Positions 1-7,994 of a DNA stretch of 64,000 nucleotides are shown here, in pieces. The notes under the pieces are model-generated. The model had not been told where the DNA came from. It did not search any database and saw nothing but the letters and a program-made list of their open reading frames with translations. The stretch's first letter is position 1. Each line of letters starts with the position of its first letter. Source of the stretch: Prevotella melaninogenica (lineage in GTDB: Bacteria > Bacteroidota > Bacteroidia > Bacteroidales > Bacteroidaceae); NCBI RefSeq assembly GCF_003609775.1, contig NZ_AP018049.1, positions 1,364,001-1,428,000 of the forward strand, given 5' to 3'. The position numbers were made by a program, and so were the translations under genes.

Positions 1-534
1 AACTTCGATTCATCCAACCATTACGAAGATAACATTCTTCGCATAGAGAAGTTTGATGCTGACAAGCCTTGGACAGCAGTCATCTTCGATGCTGACAATC
101 AAGGCTATCCATACTTAAAGCGATTCCAGATGGAAGCAAGTAAACGTCATCAGAACTTTATTGGTGACAATCCTGATTCGCAGATGGTACTGCTAACAGA
201 CGTTGCCTTCCCACGTATACAGATTACTTATGGTGGTGCTGATGCGGCACGTGGTACAGAGGAGATTGATGCAGAGCAGTTTGTTGGTGTAAAGGGCTTC
301 AAGGCGAAGGGCAAACGCCTAACAACTTGGACGGTTGACAAGATTGAAGAATTAGAACCAATACGCTTCCCTGAAGAGGAGAAAACAGATGACGAGAGCA
401 ATGAAGATGACATACAAGATGAGAACTCTGCAGCTGTAGAAAAGGAAGAGAACCTTGATCCAGATGCAGGTAAGTCTCAACAGCAGGTCATCGATGAGAT
501 TACTGGTCAGCTAAACCTCTTCGACAACGAATAA
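1..534 (+). CDS. DNA gyrase/topoisomerase IV subunit A, C-terminal end (partial)
   Basis: The reading frame is open from base 1 to the stop at 534, so about 177 C-terminal residues are visible and the 5' part lies outside the window. The start resembles the last blades of the type IIA topoisomerase subunit A C-terminal domain, which wraps DNA. It is followed by a long acidic stretch rich in Glu and Asp (about residues 120-160 of the visible part) and the ending QLNLFDNE, which I recall from Bacteroidota subunit A proteins annotated as gyrase/topoisomerase IV. The breakage-rejoining domain with its catalytic Tyr is not present, so GyrA and ParC cannot be told apart here. The internal ATG at 130 is not the true start. 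Confidence 0.75.
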   Translation, partial: NFDSSNHYEDNILRIEKFDADKPWTAVIFDADNQGYPYLKRFQMEASKRHQNFIGDNPDSQMVLLTDVAFPRIQITYGGADAARGTEEIDAEQFVGVKGFKAKGKRLTTWTVDKIEELEPIRFPEEEKTDDESNEDDIQDENSAAVEKEENLDPDAGKSQQQVIDEITGQLNLFDNE

Positions 535-562
535 GCAATACGATAAACAATGAATTGAAAAA

Positions 563-587
563 GGGGACGTACACGCCGTACGTCCCC
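563..587. terminator. Strong hairpin downstream of the topoisomerase gene
   Basis: A perfect 10-bp stem (GGGGACGTAC, 563-572, with its complement at 578-587) closes a 5-base loop. On the + strand no T-run follows. On the - strand it is followed by five T, so the T-run side faces the opposite direction. It sits 29 bases after the topoisomerase stop and most likely defines the 3' end of that transcript. Confidence 0.55.
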
Positions 588-690
588 CATTCAAAGAACG
601 ATTTATAAACGCTTGGGGCCTTATCACCGAAAGAGTGACACCAAATATCTATTTGACTTACGCTTTTATTGACACTTTTCAATTACGCCT

Positions 691-1527
691 ATGAACCTAA
701 AAAAGTCTTTATTTAGCTGTTTTTCTCTCTCAGCAATAATCCTTTTTACAACATCAACACCCACACTTGCGCAGGACACACTACGTAGTAACAAGGTTAT
801 CACTAATACACAGATGTTGGGAATGGGTGCTGTAAATACTCTTGACACCTATCTTTCGCCCGAAGAATATACCGGAACAGAACTTCGTTATATCTCTCAT
901 TCTGTGCGTGAGAACGGAACAAAACTATCAAGGGAACTCGTACATCAGGCACAAATACTATCGGTAAGTAATCGAAGGGAGAATAACAATGAACTGGGTG
1001 GCTTCTATAACTTCCAATACAACTGGCAATATGCCTTAGGACAATGGAACATTGGAGAAGGAGAACTACACTTAAAGGCAGGTGGAGGAATTGATACACG
1101 ACTCGGATTCCTCTATAATATGCGTAATTCTAACAATCCTGCACAGGCTTATGCACAAGTGAATATTGCTCCGAATGCCGTTGCTGCTTACCGTTTCCGC
1201 CTTCGAAATCTACCATTCCAACTACGTTATGAGATCCAAGCTCCGCTTCTCGGACTAACCTTTTCACCTAATTACGGACAGAGCTATTACGAGATATTCA
1301 CCCGTGACAACTATGATCATAACCTTGTTGTCACATCTCCTATATCTGCCCCATCGCTCCGTCAGCTGCTTACTTTCGATTTTACGGTTCGTCATACGAC
1401 CTTCCGTGTTGGCTATCTTGGCGATTATCAGCAGGCAAAGGTCAATCAATTGCGCCAGCATGTATGGAGCAATCTCTTTGTAATCGGTATTGTTCGTAAG
1501 TTCTCAATCAATAAGTTCATCCCATGA
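691..1527 (+). CDS. DUF3316 family secreted protein
   Basis: This 278-residue protein has an N-terminal signal peptide (basic start, hydrophobic core about residues 8-22, probable cleavage after Ala-Gln near residue 28). The rest is rich in aromatic residues and alternating hydrophobic strands, as in an outer-membrane or periplasmic beta-rich protein. Overall it looks like the Bacteroidota DUF3316 family, whose function is unknown. Its stop codon overlaps the ATG of the next gene by 4 bases (ATGA), so the two are probably translationally coupled. No clear TTTG/TAnnTTTG promoter was found just upstream. Confidence 0.65.
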   Translation: MNLKKSLFSCFSLSAIILFTTSTPTLAQDTLRSNKVITNTQMLGMGAVNTLDTYLSPEEYTGTELRYISHSVRENGTKLSRELVHQAQILSVSNRRENNNELGGFYNFQYNWQYALGQWNIGEGELHLKAGGGIDTRLGFLYNMRNSNNPAQAYAQVNIAPNAVAAYRFRLRNLPFQLRYEIQAPLLGLTFSPNYGQSYYEIFTRDNYDHNLVVTSPISAPSLRQLLTFDFTVRHTTFRVGYLGDYQQAKVNQLRQHVWSNLFVIGIVRKFSINKFIP

Positions 1528-2561
1528 GAAAGCTATATCATTCCTTCCTATACTTACTGATTCCAGCACTGACCTTACTCGGTACTGTGACAAGTTGCGT
1601 CACCAACGACCAGCTATCAGATAGTCCGCAAGGCAACTTTGAGGCTTTATGGCGAATTATCGACGAGCATTACTGTTTCTTTTCACAGAAGGGGATAGAC
1701 TGGCAGGAGGTGCACAGCCGTTATGCACGCCAGTTTGACAACTCTATGACAGCAAAGCAACAGTTTGAAGTAATGACTAATATGCTCTCAGAACTAAAAG
1801 ATGGGCACGTCAATTTGTACACCTCTTTCAACATAGGTCGCTATTGGTCATGGCACGAAGATTATCCAAAGAATTACTCTGATTCGCTTCAGCGTCTTTA
1901 TCTTAAAACCGATTACCTCATTGCAAGCGGTTTAGACTATACCGTCCTTGACGATAATATTGGCTATATACGCTGTGAAACCTTCCAGAATAGTATTGGT
2001 GCTGGTAATCTTGACGACATCTTTATTCACCTTCAACCTTGTAACGGACTGATTATTGACGTGCGCAACAATGGAGGTGGTAATCTCACCAATGCCGAAG
2101 CATTTGCTGCACGTTTCACAAACAAGGAACTACTCGTTGGCTACATACAGCATAAAACAGGAAAAGGTCATAACGACTTCTCTGCGTTACAACCAGAATA
2201 TCTCAAGCCAGGAAAGGGTATCCGTTGGCAAAAGCCAGTCATCGTACTGACCAATCGCAGCGTCTTCTCTGCTGCTAATGAGTTTGTTAAATATATGAAG
2301 TGCTGCCCAAATGTTATTGTAGTAGGCGATCGTACAGGTGGGGGAGCTGGTATGCCCTTCTCTTCCGAACTACCTAATGGATGGTCAGTGCGCTTCTCTG
2401 CTTGTCCAATGTACGACCGTGATAAACAGATGACCGAGTTTGGCATAGACCCAAACTACAAAGTTTCCCTCACTTCTGAGGACTTTGCACGAGGCAAGGA
2501 CTCTATTATAGAGTTTGCAAGGAAGATGATAAAGACCTTTCCCAAGCCCCAATCCCTCTAA
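1524..2561 (+). CDS. S41 family peptidase lipoprotein
   Basis: The 345-residue product begins with a lipoprotein signal (hydrophobic stretch ending Thr-Ser-Cys, Cys25), so it should be lipid-anchored. The middle resembles an S41/C-terminal processing peptidase core: a segment IIDVRNNGGGN, followed by a SAANEF motif in which Ser249 is the likely nucleophile, then GDRTGGGAG. The PDZ domain of classic CtpA proteins is not obvious, as in the shorter Bacteroidota S41 lipoproteins. It overlaps the DUF3316 gene by 4 bases. The last codons and the stop lie inside a CTCCCC-family palindromic repeat, so the C-terminal residues KPQSL may be repeat-derived. Confidence 0.8.
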   Translation: MRKLYHSFLYLLIPALTLLGTVTSCVTNDQLSDSPQGNFEALWRIIDEHYCFFSQKGIDWQEVHSRYARQFDNSMTAKQQFEVMTNMLSELKDGHVNLYTSFNIGRYWSWHEDYPKNYSDSLQRLYLKTDYLIASGLDYTVLDDNIGYIRCETFQNSIGAGNLDDIFIHLQPCNGLIIDVRNNGGGNLTNAEAFAARFTNKELLVGYIQHKTGKGHNDFSALQPEYLKPGKGIRWQKPVIVLTNRSVFSAANEFVKYMKCCPNVIVVGDRTGGGAGMPFSSELPNGWSVRFSACPMYDRDKQMTEFGIDPNYKVSLTSEDFARGKDSIIEFARKMIKTFPKPQSL

Positions 2562-2580
2562 AAGGAGGGACTGGGAGGTA
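2540..2580. repeat. CTCCCC/GGGGAG-family palindrome at the end of the S41 gene
   Basis: CCCTC (2554-2558) and GAGGG (2565-2569) form a hairpin flanked by C-rich and G-rich arms. It belongs to the family also seen near 9552, 22431, 27073, 42742, 56434, 56547 and 59590. It overlaps the stop codon of the protease gene and sits between two converging genes. Confidence 0.55.
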
Positions 2581-2598
2581 TAAGGAGAAGTTTTAAAA

Positions 2599-3096
2599 CT
2601 ATATTTTACCTTGCTTTATCTCGTCAAACAAAAGTTTATTACCAACCTTGATGACCTTTACCTTATTGGTACATTTTAAGCCCATATCCAAGAAAGTATA
2701 CTGATACCAGTTGTTACCAAGGCTCACAACACGAAGAACCTTATGAGCATTAGACGGTCCATCTTGAGCACCAGAACGGAACATCCACCCTGCATAAGCA
2801 TCTGGTTGTGGATCATATTCATAATCATACGTAGCCTTCAACAACTTCAACAACTTCTTTGTGCAATGACTCTTTAGATATGCACTATTGTCAAAGCCCT
2901 TTGTATTATACATAGACGTAATGAGTGAAATAGCTGCACGCTCATCCTTACTCAAAACCTTCTTTGTAGGAGTGCCCTTAACGGACACCGTTTTCTGATT
3001 CATCACTACACTGGTCTCCCCAGCACCATTGTAAAATACAGAAGCTGACGCATACAAAGCTCCCATACATAAAACTGTTAATAACGTCTTTCTCAT
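2599..3096 (-). CDS. Small exported protein, DUF3828-like
   Basis: A protein of 165 residues counted from the ATG at 3096. A TTG two codons upstream is also possible, but ATG gives a normal signal peptide (Met-Arg-Lys then a hydrophobic core, cleavage near residue 20). The mature part has a helical opening followed by strands ending in a pattern such as VKVIKVGNKLLFDEI. This recalls small NTF2-like DUF3828 proteins of Bacteroidota; that assignment is tentative and no catalytic motif is seen. It converges on the S41 gene and is transcribed from its own promoter near 3240-3273. Confidence 0.6.
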   Translation of the reverse strand: MRKTLLTVLCMGALYASASVFYNGAGETSVVMNQKTVSVKGTPTKKVLSKDERAAISLITSMYNTKGFDNSAYLKSHCTKKLLKLLKATYDYEYDPQPDAYAGWMFRSGAQDGPSNAHKVLRVVSLGNNWYQYTFLDMGLKCTNKVKVIKVGNKLLFDEIKQGKI

Positions 3097-3239
3097 TGTC
3101 AATCGTTAGTTAGTTAAAGAAATAATTTTGTTAACATAATAGTCGGCTATTCGTAAAACCAGCCCTTTCATTCTCGAATGATATCGTGATAACATTAAAA
3201 CTCAAGGAGATATTTTATTTAGTAACCAAACCTTCTTTG

Positions 3240-3273
3240 CAAAGATATATATTTAATTCCACCCATAACCAAA
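3240..3273 (-). promoter_or_regulatory. Predicted promoter of the DUF3828-like gene
   Basis: Read on the - strand, TTTG (3273-3270) is followed after 22 bases by TATCTTTG (3247-3240), matching the Bacteroidota TTTG/TAnnTTTG form with a slightly long spacer. The predicted leader to the ATG at 3096 is about 140 bases. The remainder of the 3097-3346 gap shows nothing else clear. Confidence 0.55.
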
Positions 3274-3346
3274 TATTATAAGACTTTTTTTCAACATAAT
3301 TCATATAGGTAGAAAAGGTGTATAAAAGAAAAGAATTTCCCAAACA

Positions 3347-3379
3347 TTTGGCTATATCCAAAACATTGCGTATCTTTGC
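3347..3379 (+). promoter_or_regulatory. Promoter of tRNA-Leu
   Basis: TTTG at 3347-3350 and TATCTTTG at 3372-3379 are separated by 21 bases, a very good match to the Bacteroidota housekeeping promoter. The tRNA begins 11 bases after the -7 box. Confidence 0.8.
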
Positions 3380-3389
3380 AGTCGTTATG

Positions 3390-3470
3390 CGCCTGTGGCG
3401 GAATTGGTAGACGCGCTAGACTTAGGATCTAGTGACTTATGTCGTGCAGGTTCGAGTCCTGTTAGGCGCA
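3390..3470 (+). tRNA. tRNA-Leu (anticodon TAG)
   Basis: An acceptor stem pairs GCGCCTG with TAGGCGC (3463-3469) plus discriminator A3470. The T-arm reads GCAGG-TTCGAGT-CCTGT and the anticodon stem CTAGA/TCTAG closes the loop CTTAGGA, giving anticodon TAG. A variable arm of class II length fits leucine. The 3' CCA is not encoded. Confidence 0.95.
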
Positions 3471-3478
3471 CTGAAACA

Positions 3479-3520
3479 AGAGCCAGATAATTGGTAATCA
3501 ATTATCCGGCTCTTTCTTTT
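3479..3520 (+). terminator. Intrinsic terminator of tRNA-Leu
   Basis: AGAGCC plus GATAATTG (3479-3493) pair with CAATTATC plus GGCTCT (3499-3513) across one A/C mismatch. The stem of 14 pairs has a 5-base loop and is followed by a T-rich run. Confidence 0.8.
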
Positions 3521-3557
3521 ATAAGCCTTAATTCTATTAAGGAATGGATATAAACGA

Positions 3558-3607
3558 AAATCGGTTCATTAGAAAGTTACCAAGAACTTTTTCTAACGAA
3601 CCGATTT
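3558..3607. terminator. Large bidirectional hairpin
   Basis: AAATCGGTTC (3558-3567) pairs with GAACCGATTT (3598-3607) and the pairing continues inward through TTAGAAA. It lies about 90 bases past the stop of the outer-membrane protein gene on the - strand and could terminate that transcript. Confidence 0.55.
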
Positions 3608-3697
3608 ATTTTATACAGATAAGTCCCAAAACCTATCTATCAAACTCAACTAAACAGCTGATGACTGACGTAGACTTTTAGGACCTACCTTATATAT

Positions 3698-4189
3698 TTA
3701 GAACTTGTAAGCTACACCTACACCAAGTACCAACTGGCTGTAGTTGTTGCTAACAATCTGATACTTCAACTCAGCGTTTACGCTCAAGTCCTTAGTAAGC
3801 TCATACTCAGCACCACCACCGAGGTTAATAGCGAGACGACCATCTGAACCCTCAATTACAGGCTTACCAGCATACACATACTTGTATGACCAGTTTGTGT
3901 AACCAAGACCTACGAGTGGATATACCTTAACCTTGTCTGCTACATCAAAGAGGTAATGAACGTTTGCATTGATATCCCACATTGAGATACCCTTATTCTT
4001 GAGGAAGTAGTCAAAAGAACCCTCACCTCTCAGCTGATCAGTGAAGTAGTACTGACCCTTAACACCAACACCGATGCTGTTTGTCTCAGAACCAAATACG
4101 AGCTGTGCACCTACAGCCTTATCGCCTGCCTGCGCTGAAGCTGAAAGACTCATAACTGCAGCACATACTAAAAGTAATAATTTTTTCAT
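3698..4189 (-). CDS. Small outer-membrane beta-barrel protein
   Basis: The 163-residue product has a clear signal peptide (KKLLLLVCAAVMSLSASAQA, cleavage around residue 20). It then shows a run of amphipathic strands such as VGVKGQYYFTDQLRGEGSFDY and ends in an aromatic residue (VGVAYKF), as expected for an 8-stranded porin-like barrel of the OmpW/OmpX-like PF13505 type. The C-terminal Phe is typical of Bam-assembled proteins. It stands alone between the tRNA-Leu and HU-like genes and has a predicted promoter about 270 bases upstream, giving an unusually long leader. Confidence 0.75.
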   Translation of the reverse strand: MKKLLLLVCAAVMSLSASAQAGDKAVGAQLVFGSETNSIGVGVKGQYYFTDQLRGEGSFDYFLKNKGISMWDINANVHYLFDVADKVKVYPLVGLGYTNWSYKYVYAGKPVIEGSDGRLAINLGGGAEYELTKDLSVNAELKYQIVSNNYSQLVLGVGVAYKF

Positions 4190-4456
4190 TTCAATTTATT
4201 TTTATGTTAAAAAAAAGTTCACTTAATCGAGGATGTAGACAAAGAAAAAGATTGTAAGACCTAACAATTTCTTTCATTTGATTTAGTTGAATTACTAAAA
4301 TCAAAAAGATGTCCTAACTTGAATAAAAATACCTTTTAGATATTATCTCTAACAGTTTTTTTTAGTTTCAAATTATATCCACGAAACACTAACCACTATG
4401 CTCATATACACCTTATTTCAGCCTATATATATAGGGAAATGCTTAAATATCAGGTG

Positions 4457-4487
4457 CAAATATAAACAAAATACTTTTAACATCAAA
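4457..4487 (-). promoter_or_regulatory. Predicted promoter with a long leader for the barrel protein
   Basis: On the - strand TTTG (4487-4484) and TATATTTG (4464-4457) are 19 bases apart, close to consensus. The next ATG is at 4189, so the transcript would carry about 260 bases of untranslated leader. No second match was found nearer the gene. The rest of the 4190-4741 gap is AT-rich and otherwise featureless. Confidence 0.6.
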
Positions 4488-4741
4488 GAAAAATAGCACA
4501 AATCTTACGAAAATGAGAATAAAAAAGCACATACATTAAGTATTTTGGGGACAAATAAACAAAAAATATCTTTTAGTTCTTTTATGCCCACTTATGAATA
4601 AGTTCAAAATACCAAACAACTTAAAAAAGCTTCAACCCTATTCAAAATTCATAAGAAAACAAAACTCCTGACACCAATATATTGAGTCAGGAGAAAAGAT
4701 ATAAAAATGCAATTTAAGCCAAAGATTTGACAAAAAGAAAA

Positions 4742-5176
4742 TTAATCATCGTCTTCATCATCATACTCAGGCTCCGCCCACTCCACTCGCGCACCATAAG
4801 CCAGAGTCTGATTCTTCTTTCCAGTACGCGCATTGCGTGTACTGGTAGGGACAAAACGACACTTTACATTCTTAATATGTTTCTTGATATCGAAATCGTC
4901 AGGATTATCAACAGGCTCACTCTCTACCGTCAGATGGAATCGACCCAAGCCTTCAAGTGATACGGTCTCACCTTGACGAAGACGATAAGAGATTTCATCA
5001 ACCAAAGCAATAACAAGTCCACGCACATCACCACGTGAGAACGATGTATTCTCCTGAATAGAATCTGCAAGGTCATCGGTTGTTGCAACACCCGTACTTA
5101 CCGTACGAGCATACCATTTTCCAGCCCCTTTCTTATCTTTGAACTTACTCTGTTCAAGTCTTATTTCTACTGACAT
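4742..5176 (-). CDS. HU-like DNA-binding protein with acidic tail
   Basis: A 144-residue protein whose central part follows the HU/IHF fold: helices around residues 25-60 (TTDDLADSIQENTSFSRGDVRGLV), then GETVSLEGLGRFHLTV, a recognisable HU-type strand/turn signature. The N-terminal extension (EIRLEQSKFKDKKGAGKWYARTV) and the very acidic ending EYDDEDDD are typical of the HU-HIG branch found across Bacteroidota, usually in several copies per genome. It probably binds DNA as a dimer and has a nucleoid-type role. It is a single gene with a near-perfect promoter. Confidence 0.85.
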   Translation of the reverse strand: MSVEIRLEQSKFKDKKGAGKWYARTVSTGVATTDDLADSIQENTSFSRGDVRGLVIALVDEISYRLRQGETVSLEGLGRFHLTVESEPVDNPDDFDIKKHIKNVKCRFVPTSTRNARTGKKNQTLAYGARVEWAEPEYDDEDDD

Positions 5177-5215
5177 AATCTACTATTTTATCGTTCCATA
5201 TAATATAAAACAGTG

Positions 5216-5247
5216 CAAATATAATCAAAATAAACAATTCATGCAAA
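5216..5247 (-). promoter_or_regulatory. Promoter of the HU-like gene
   Basis: On the - strand TTTG (5247-5244), a 20-base spacer and TATATTTG (5223-5216) match the Bacteroidota consensus. The ATG follows about 40 bases later. Confidence 0.8.
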
Positions 5248-5423
5248 ACAAAATAAACTATTTTACGAAAACCACCCATCCCATCTACCAACAAAACAAA
5301 CATTCATATAAAAGTAAAAAGAAGGATTTTTCCGTCAAATATATGAATGGTTTTCGTAGGTCTTTAACGAAAGAACCAAAGTTACTTATTAAACAAAACC
5401 ATAGCTAAAACCATCAAACTATC

Positions 5424-5915
5424 TATTCTATTATTACCTTCAGACATAGAATATCTTTTCATTTTAATGCTTTGATTACATAGACAAGGCGTTGAAAAAA
5501 CATTACACAAAACCAAGCAAAACATCTATAAATAAGAACAAAAACACACACTAAAAGCGGATTTATAACCAACAGGGAATCAATTAGTTATAAAATAGGA
5601 AAACAAAAGGTGCTTAATTGGACTTCAAAAGGGCGTTAGTTGGACTTCAAAAGGGCACCTTTTGCAAGTCAATTAGGCGTCTTTAAGAAGCCAAAAGAGC
5701 ATGTATAGGTTTTGAATAGCATAAAAATAATTTACAAACATCAATCTAATGAGAAAAGAAACGGTTTGTAGAAGACGAATATACATAGCATCAATTTGCA
5801 TTCATCTTGTAGTTTCCCTCTTTGTAAGCCCATCTAATTTGGAATAATCATACTATGCAAGTGTATTGGTTTTTATTCTATTTACAATCTATACATTTAT
5901 CGGAAGAACCTAAAT
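5424..5915 (+). repeat. Long dispersed intergenic repeat, copy 1 (about 490 bp)
   Basis: This stretch aligns colinearly with 25468-25880 over about 400 bp at roughly 70-75 percent by eye. Shared blocks include ATCAATTAGTTATAAA, GGTGCTTAATTGGACTTC, CAAGTCAATTAGGCGTC and AAAAATA.TTTACAAAC. The core (about 5608-5682) holds two direct 22-23 base units ending GGACTTCAAAAG and a third inverted unit starting CTTTTGCAAGTC, so the core can fold into a hairpin. No reading frame is shared between the copies. It fills most of the 5248-6100 gap; the remaining sequence is AT-rich without other signals. Confidence 0.75.
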
Positions 5916-6100
5916 AGACGATAAACAGCCAACCCATTCGCAAGAAAAGCTACTTATTATAAAGTACATTACCGCCACAATAAGTCATCAGCATCAAATT
6001 ATTTCCATGAAAATAATTCATAAGAGATAAATGAAACGAATGAAAAAGTCTCTTAACAGCAAGCCAAAATAAGATTTTCAACTAAATTATTTGCTATTTG

Positions 6101-6132
6101 TTTGCAAGAATAAAAAACTTTCCTTACCTTTG
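6101..6132 (+). promoter_or_regulatory. Promoter of the tRNA-Val pair
   Basis: TTTG (6101-6104), a 20-base spacer and TACCTTTG (6125-6132) match the Bacteroidota consensus. The first tRNA starts 22 bases after the -7 box. Confidence 0.8.
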
Positions 6133-6153
6133 CACTCGCCTTACAAAAGTAAG

Positions 6154-6231
6154 GGGCGTTTAGCTCAGCTGGTTTAGAGCATCTGCCTTACAAGCAGAGG
6201 GTCGGCGGTTCGAATCCGTCAACGCCCACCA
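6154..6231 (+). tRNA. tRNA-Val (anticodon TAC), copy 1
   Basis: Acceptor GGGCGTT (6154-6160) pairs with AACGCCC (6221-6227), with discriminator A6228. The anticodon loop CTTACAA gives TAC. The T-loop TTCGAAT is standard. Bases 6229-6231 read CCA, so the tail happens to be encoded in this copy. Confidence 0.95.
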
Positions 6232-6241
6232 AGGGGTGTTT

Positions 6242-6274
6242 CCCTGTAACCTCTTGGGGTTGCAGGGGATTTTT
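6242..6274 (+). terminator. Terminator between the two tRNA-Val genes
   Basis: CCCTG-T-AACC (6242-6251) pairs with GGTT-G-CAGGG (6258-6267) and is followed by TTTTT (6270-6274). It would end many transcripts before the second tRNA unless readthrough or processing happens first. Confidence 0.7.
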
Positions 6275-6277
6275 AAA

Positions 6278-6352
6278 GGGCGTTTAGCTCAGCTGGTTTA
6301 GAGCATCTGCCTTACAAGCAGAGGGTCGGCGGTTCGAATCCGTCAACGCCCA
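6278..6352 (+). tRNA. tRNA-Val (anticodon TAC), copy 2
   Basis: The 75-base body (6278-6352) is identical to copy 1 as far as I can compare by eye. After discriminator A6352 the sequence is CCT rather than CCA, so this copy needs tail addition by nucleotidyltransferase. No separate promoter lies in the 46-base gap after copy 1. Confidence 0.95.
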
Positions 6353-6454
6353 CCTTTAAGACACTAAGATGATGACTTTGCAACATTGTTGTGAAGTCTT
6401 TTTTGTTTTATTCAGCTTTAATCTGCAACCTTTTTGATATTATTATTATTATTA

Positions 6455-6487
6455 TTTGCGCTATTACTGATTTTATTATTAAATTTG
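6455..6487 (+). promoter_or_regulatory. Promoter of purB
   Basis: TTTG (6455-6458), 21 bases, then TAAATTTG (6480-6487). The ATG at 6510 follows 22 bases later. A run of seven ATT triplets sits just before and within the -33 region. Confidence 0.75.
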
Positions 6488-6509
6488 CACCATATTAATA
6501 AATAACATT

Positions 6510-7856
6510 ATGACCCTTGACGCATTAACAGCCGTATCACCTATTGACGGTCGCTATAGAAGTAAAACGGAAAGTCTTGCTGACTATTTTTCAGAGTATG
6601 CACTTATCCGTTATCGTGTTCGCGTAGAAATTGAGTATTTCATCACGCTTTGCGAGTTACCATTACCACAATTGGAAAGCTTTAACAGCACCCTCTTTGA
6701 GCAGTTGCGCGATATCTATCGCAACTTTAACGAGACGTCGGCAGCACGTGTGAAGGAAATTGAGAGCATCACCAACCACGATGTAAAGGCGGTTGAATAT
6801 TTCATCAAAGAGGAGTTTGATAAAATTGGAGGACTCGATGACTACAAGGAGTTCATCCACTTTGGACTGACATCACAAGACATCAACAACACAAGTGTGC
6901 CTTTGTCAGTTAAGGAAGCTCTCGAAGAGGTATTCTATCCACAGATTGAGGAGCTGATTGCTCAATTGAAAGAATACGCTGAAGAATGGAAGAACGTACC
7001 AATGTTGGCAAAGACACACGGTCAGCCAGCCTCTCCTACTCGATTGGGCAAGGAAGTTGAGGTGTATGTTTATCGTCTCAGCGAGCAACTTGCAACCTTG
7101 CGTAACTGCAAGATGACAGCTAAGTTTGGCGGTGCCACTGGTAATTTCAACGCTCACCACGTAGCCTATCCACAACACGACTGGCGTGCCTTTGGCAATC
7201 GCTTTGTCAGTGAGAAATTAGGATTAGAGCGTGAGCAGTGGACAACACAGATTAGCAACTACGACCACTTAGGTAGCGTGTTTGATGCCATTCGTCGTAT
7301 CAATACCATCATCATCGACCTTGACCGTGATTTCTGGATGTATATCTCAATGGAGTATTTCAAGCAGAAGATTAAGGCAGGAGAAGTTGGTTCAAGTGCA
7401 ATGCCTCACAAGGTAAACCCAATCGACTTCGAGAATAGTGAGGGTAACCTCGGTATAGCAAACGCTATCTTACAGTTCTTGGCACAGAAGTTGCCCGTAA
7501 GTCGTCTGCAGCGTGACCTTACCGATTCAACTGTTTTGCGTAACGTTGGTGTTCCTATTGGACATAGCGTTATTTCAATACAGAGCACATTGAAAGGCCT
7601 TCGCAAGCTCATCCTCAACGAAGAGAAATTAAGAGAGGACCTCGAAGAAACATGGGCAGTGGTGGCAGAAGCCATTCAGACCATCTTGCGCCGTGAAGCC
7701 TATCCAAACCCTTACGAGGCATTAAAGGCACTCACCCGCACAAATGAGAAGATGACAGAGGAAACTATACACGCCTTCGTGCAGACACTCAACGTCAGCG
7801 ACAGCGTGAAAGCCGAACTAATGGCAATCACTCCATATAACTATACAGGAATTTAA
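6510..7856 (+). CDS. purB: Adenylosuccinate lyase
   Basis: This 448-residue enzyme belongs to the fumarase/aspartase superfamily. It cleaves SAICAR and adenylosuccinate, releasing fumarate, in de novo purine synthesis and the AMP branch. The signature GSSAMPHKVNPIDFEN begins at Gly294, with the mobile catalytic Ser at 295/296. The conserved TSQDINNTS segment lies near residue 120 and KTHGQPASPT near residue 170. The length is normal for the family (about 430-460). The ATG at 6510 is preceded by a good promoter, and the gene is monocistronic with a small hairpin behind it. The cellular form is presumably a cytoplasmic tetramer, as in the family. Confidence 0.96.
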   Translation: MTLDALTAVSPIDGRYRSKTESLADYFSEYALIRYRVRVEIEYFITLCELPLPQLESFNSTLFEQLRDIYRNFNETSAARVKEIESITNHDVKAVEYFIKEEFDKIGGLDDYKEFIHFGLTSQDINNTSVPLSVKEALEEVFYPQIEELIAQLKEYAEEWKNVPMLAKTHGQPASPTRLGKEVEVYVYRLSEQLATLRNCKMTAKFGGATGNFNAHHVAYPQHDWRAFGNRFVSEKLGLEREQWTTQISNYDHLGSVFDAIRRINTIIIDLDRDFWMYISMEYFKQKIKAGEVGSSAMPHKVNPIDFENSEGNLGIANAILQFLAQKLPVSRLQRDLTDSTVLRNVGVPIGHSVISIQSTLKGLRKLILNEEKLREDLEETWAVVAEAIQTILRREAYPNPYEALKALTRTNEKMTEETIHAFVQTLNVSDSVKAELMAITPYNYTGI

Positions 7857-7898
7857 CCACTCCTATAAAGTCGGAAGAAGAAGAAATTAACTGAGTAT

Positions 7899-7913
7899 CT
7901 CCGTCAAACGGAG
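7899..7913 (+). terminator. Weak terminator-like hairpin after purB
   Basis: CTCCGT (7899-7904) and ACGGAG (7908-7913) form a 6-bp stem with a 3-base loop and T-rich sequence after it. A second small hairpin, TGGCC/GGCCA (7953-7966), lies in the leader of the next gene. Confidence 0.4.
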
Positions 7914-7994
7914 TTCAATATTTTAATAAAACAACAAAAAGTAATAACAAATTGGCCGTGAGGCCAGTAGTATCAAATTTAAAGTTAAACAATT

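Noticed and set aside
5139..5408. 89-codon frame upstream of the HU-like gene
   Set aside because: It crosses the HU-like promoter, is Lys/Asn/Tyr-rich as expected for random AT-rich DNA and has no recognisable start context.
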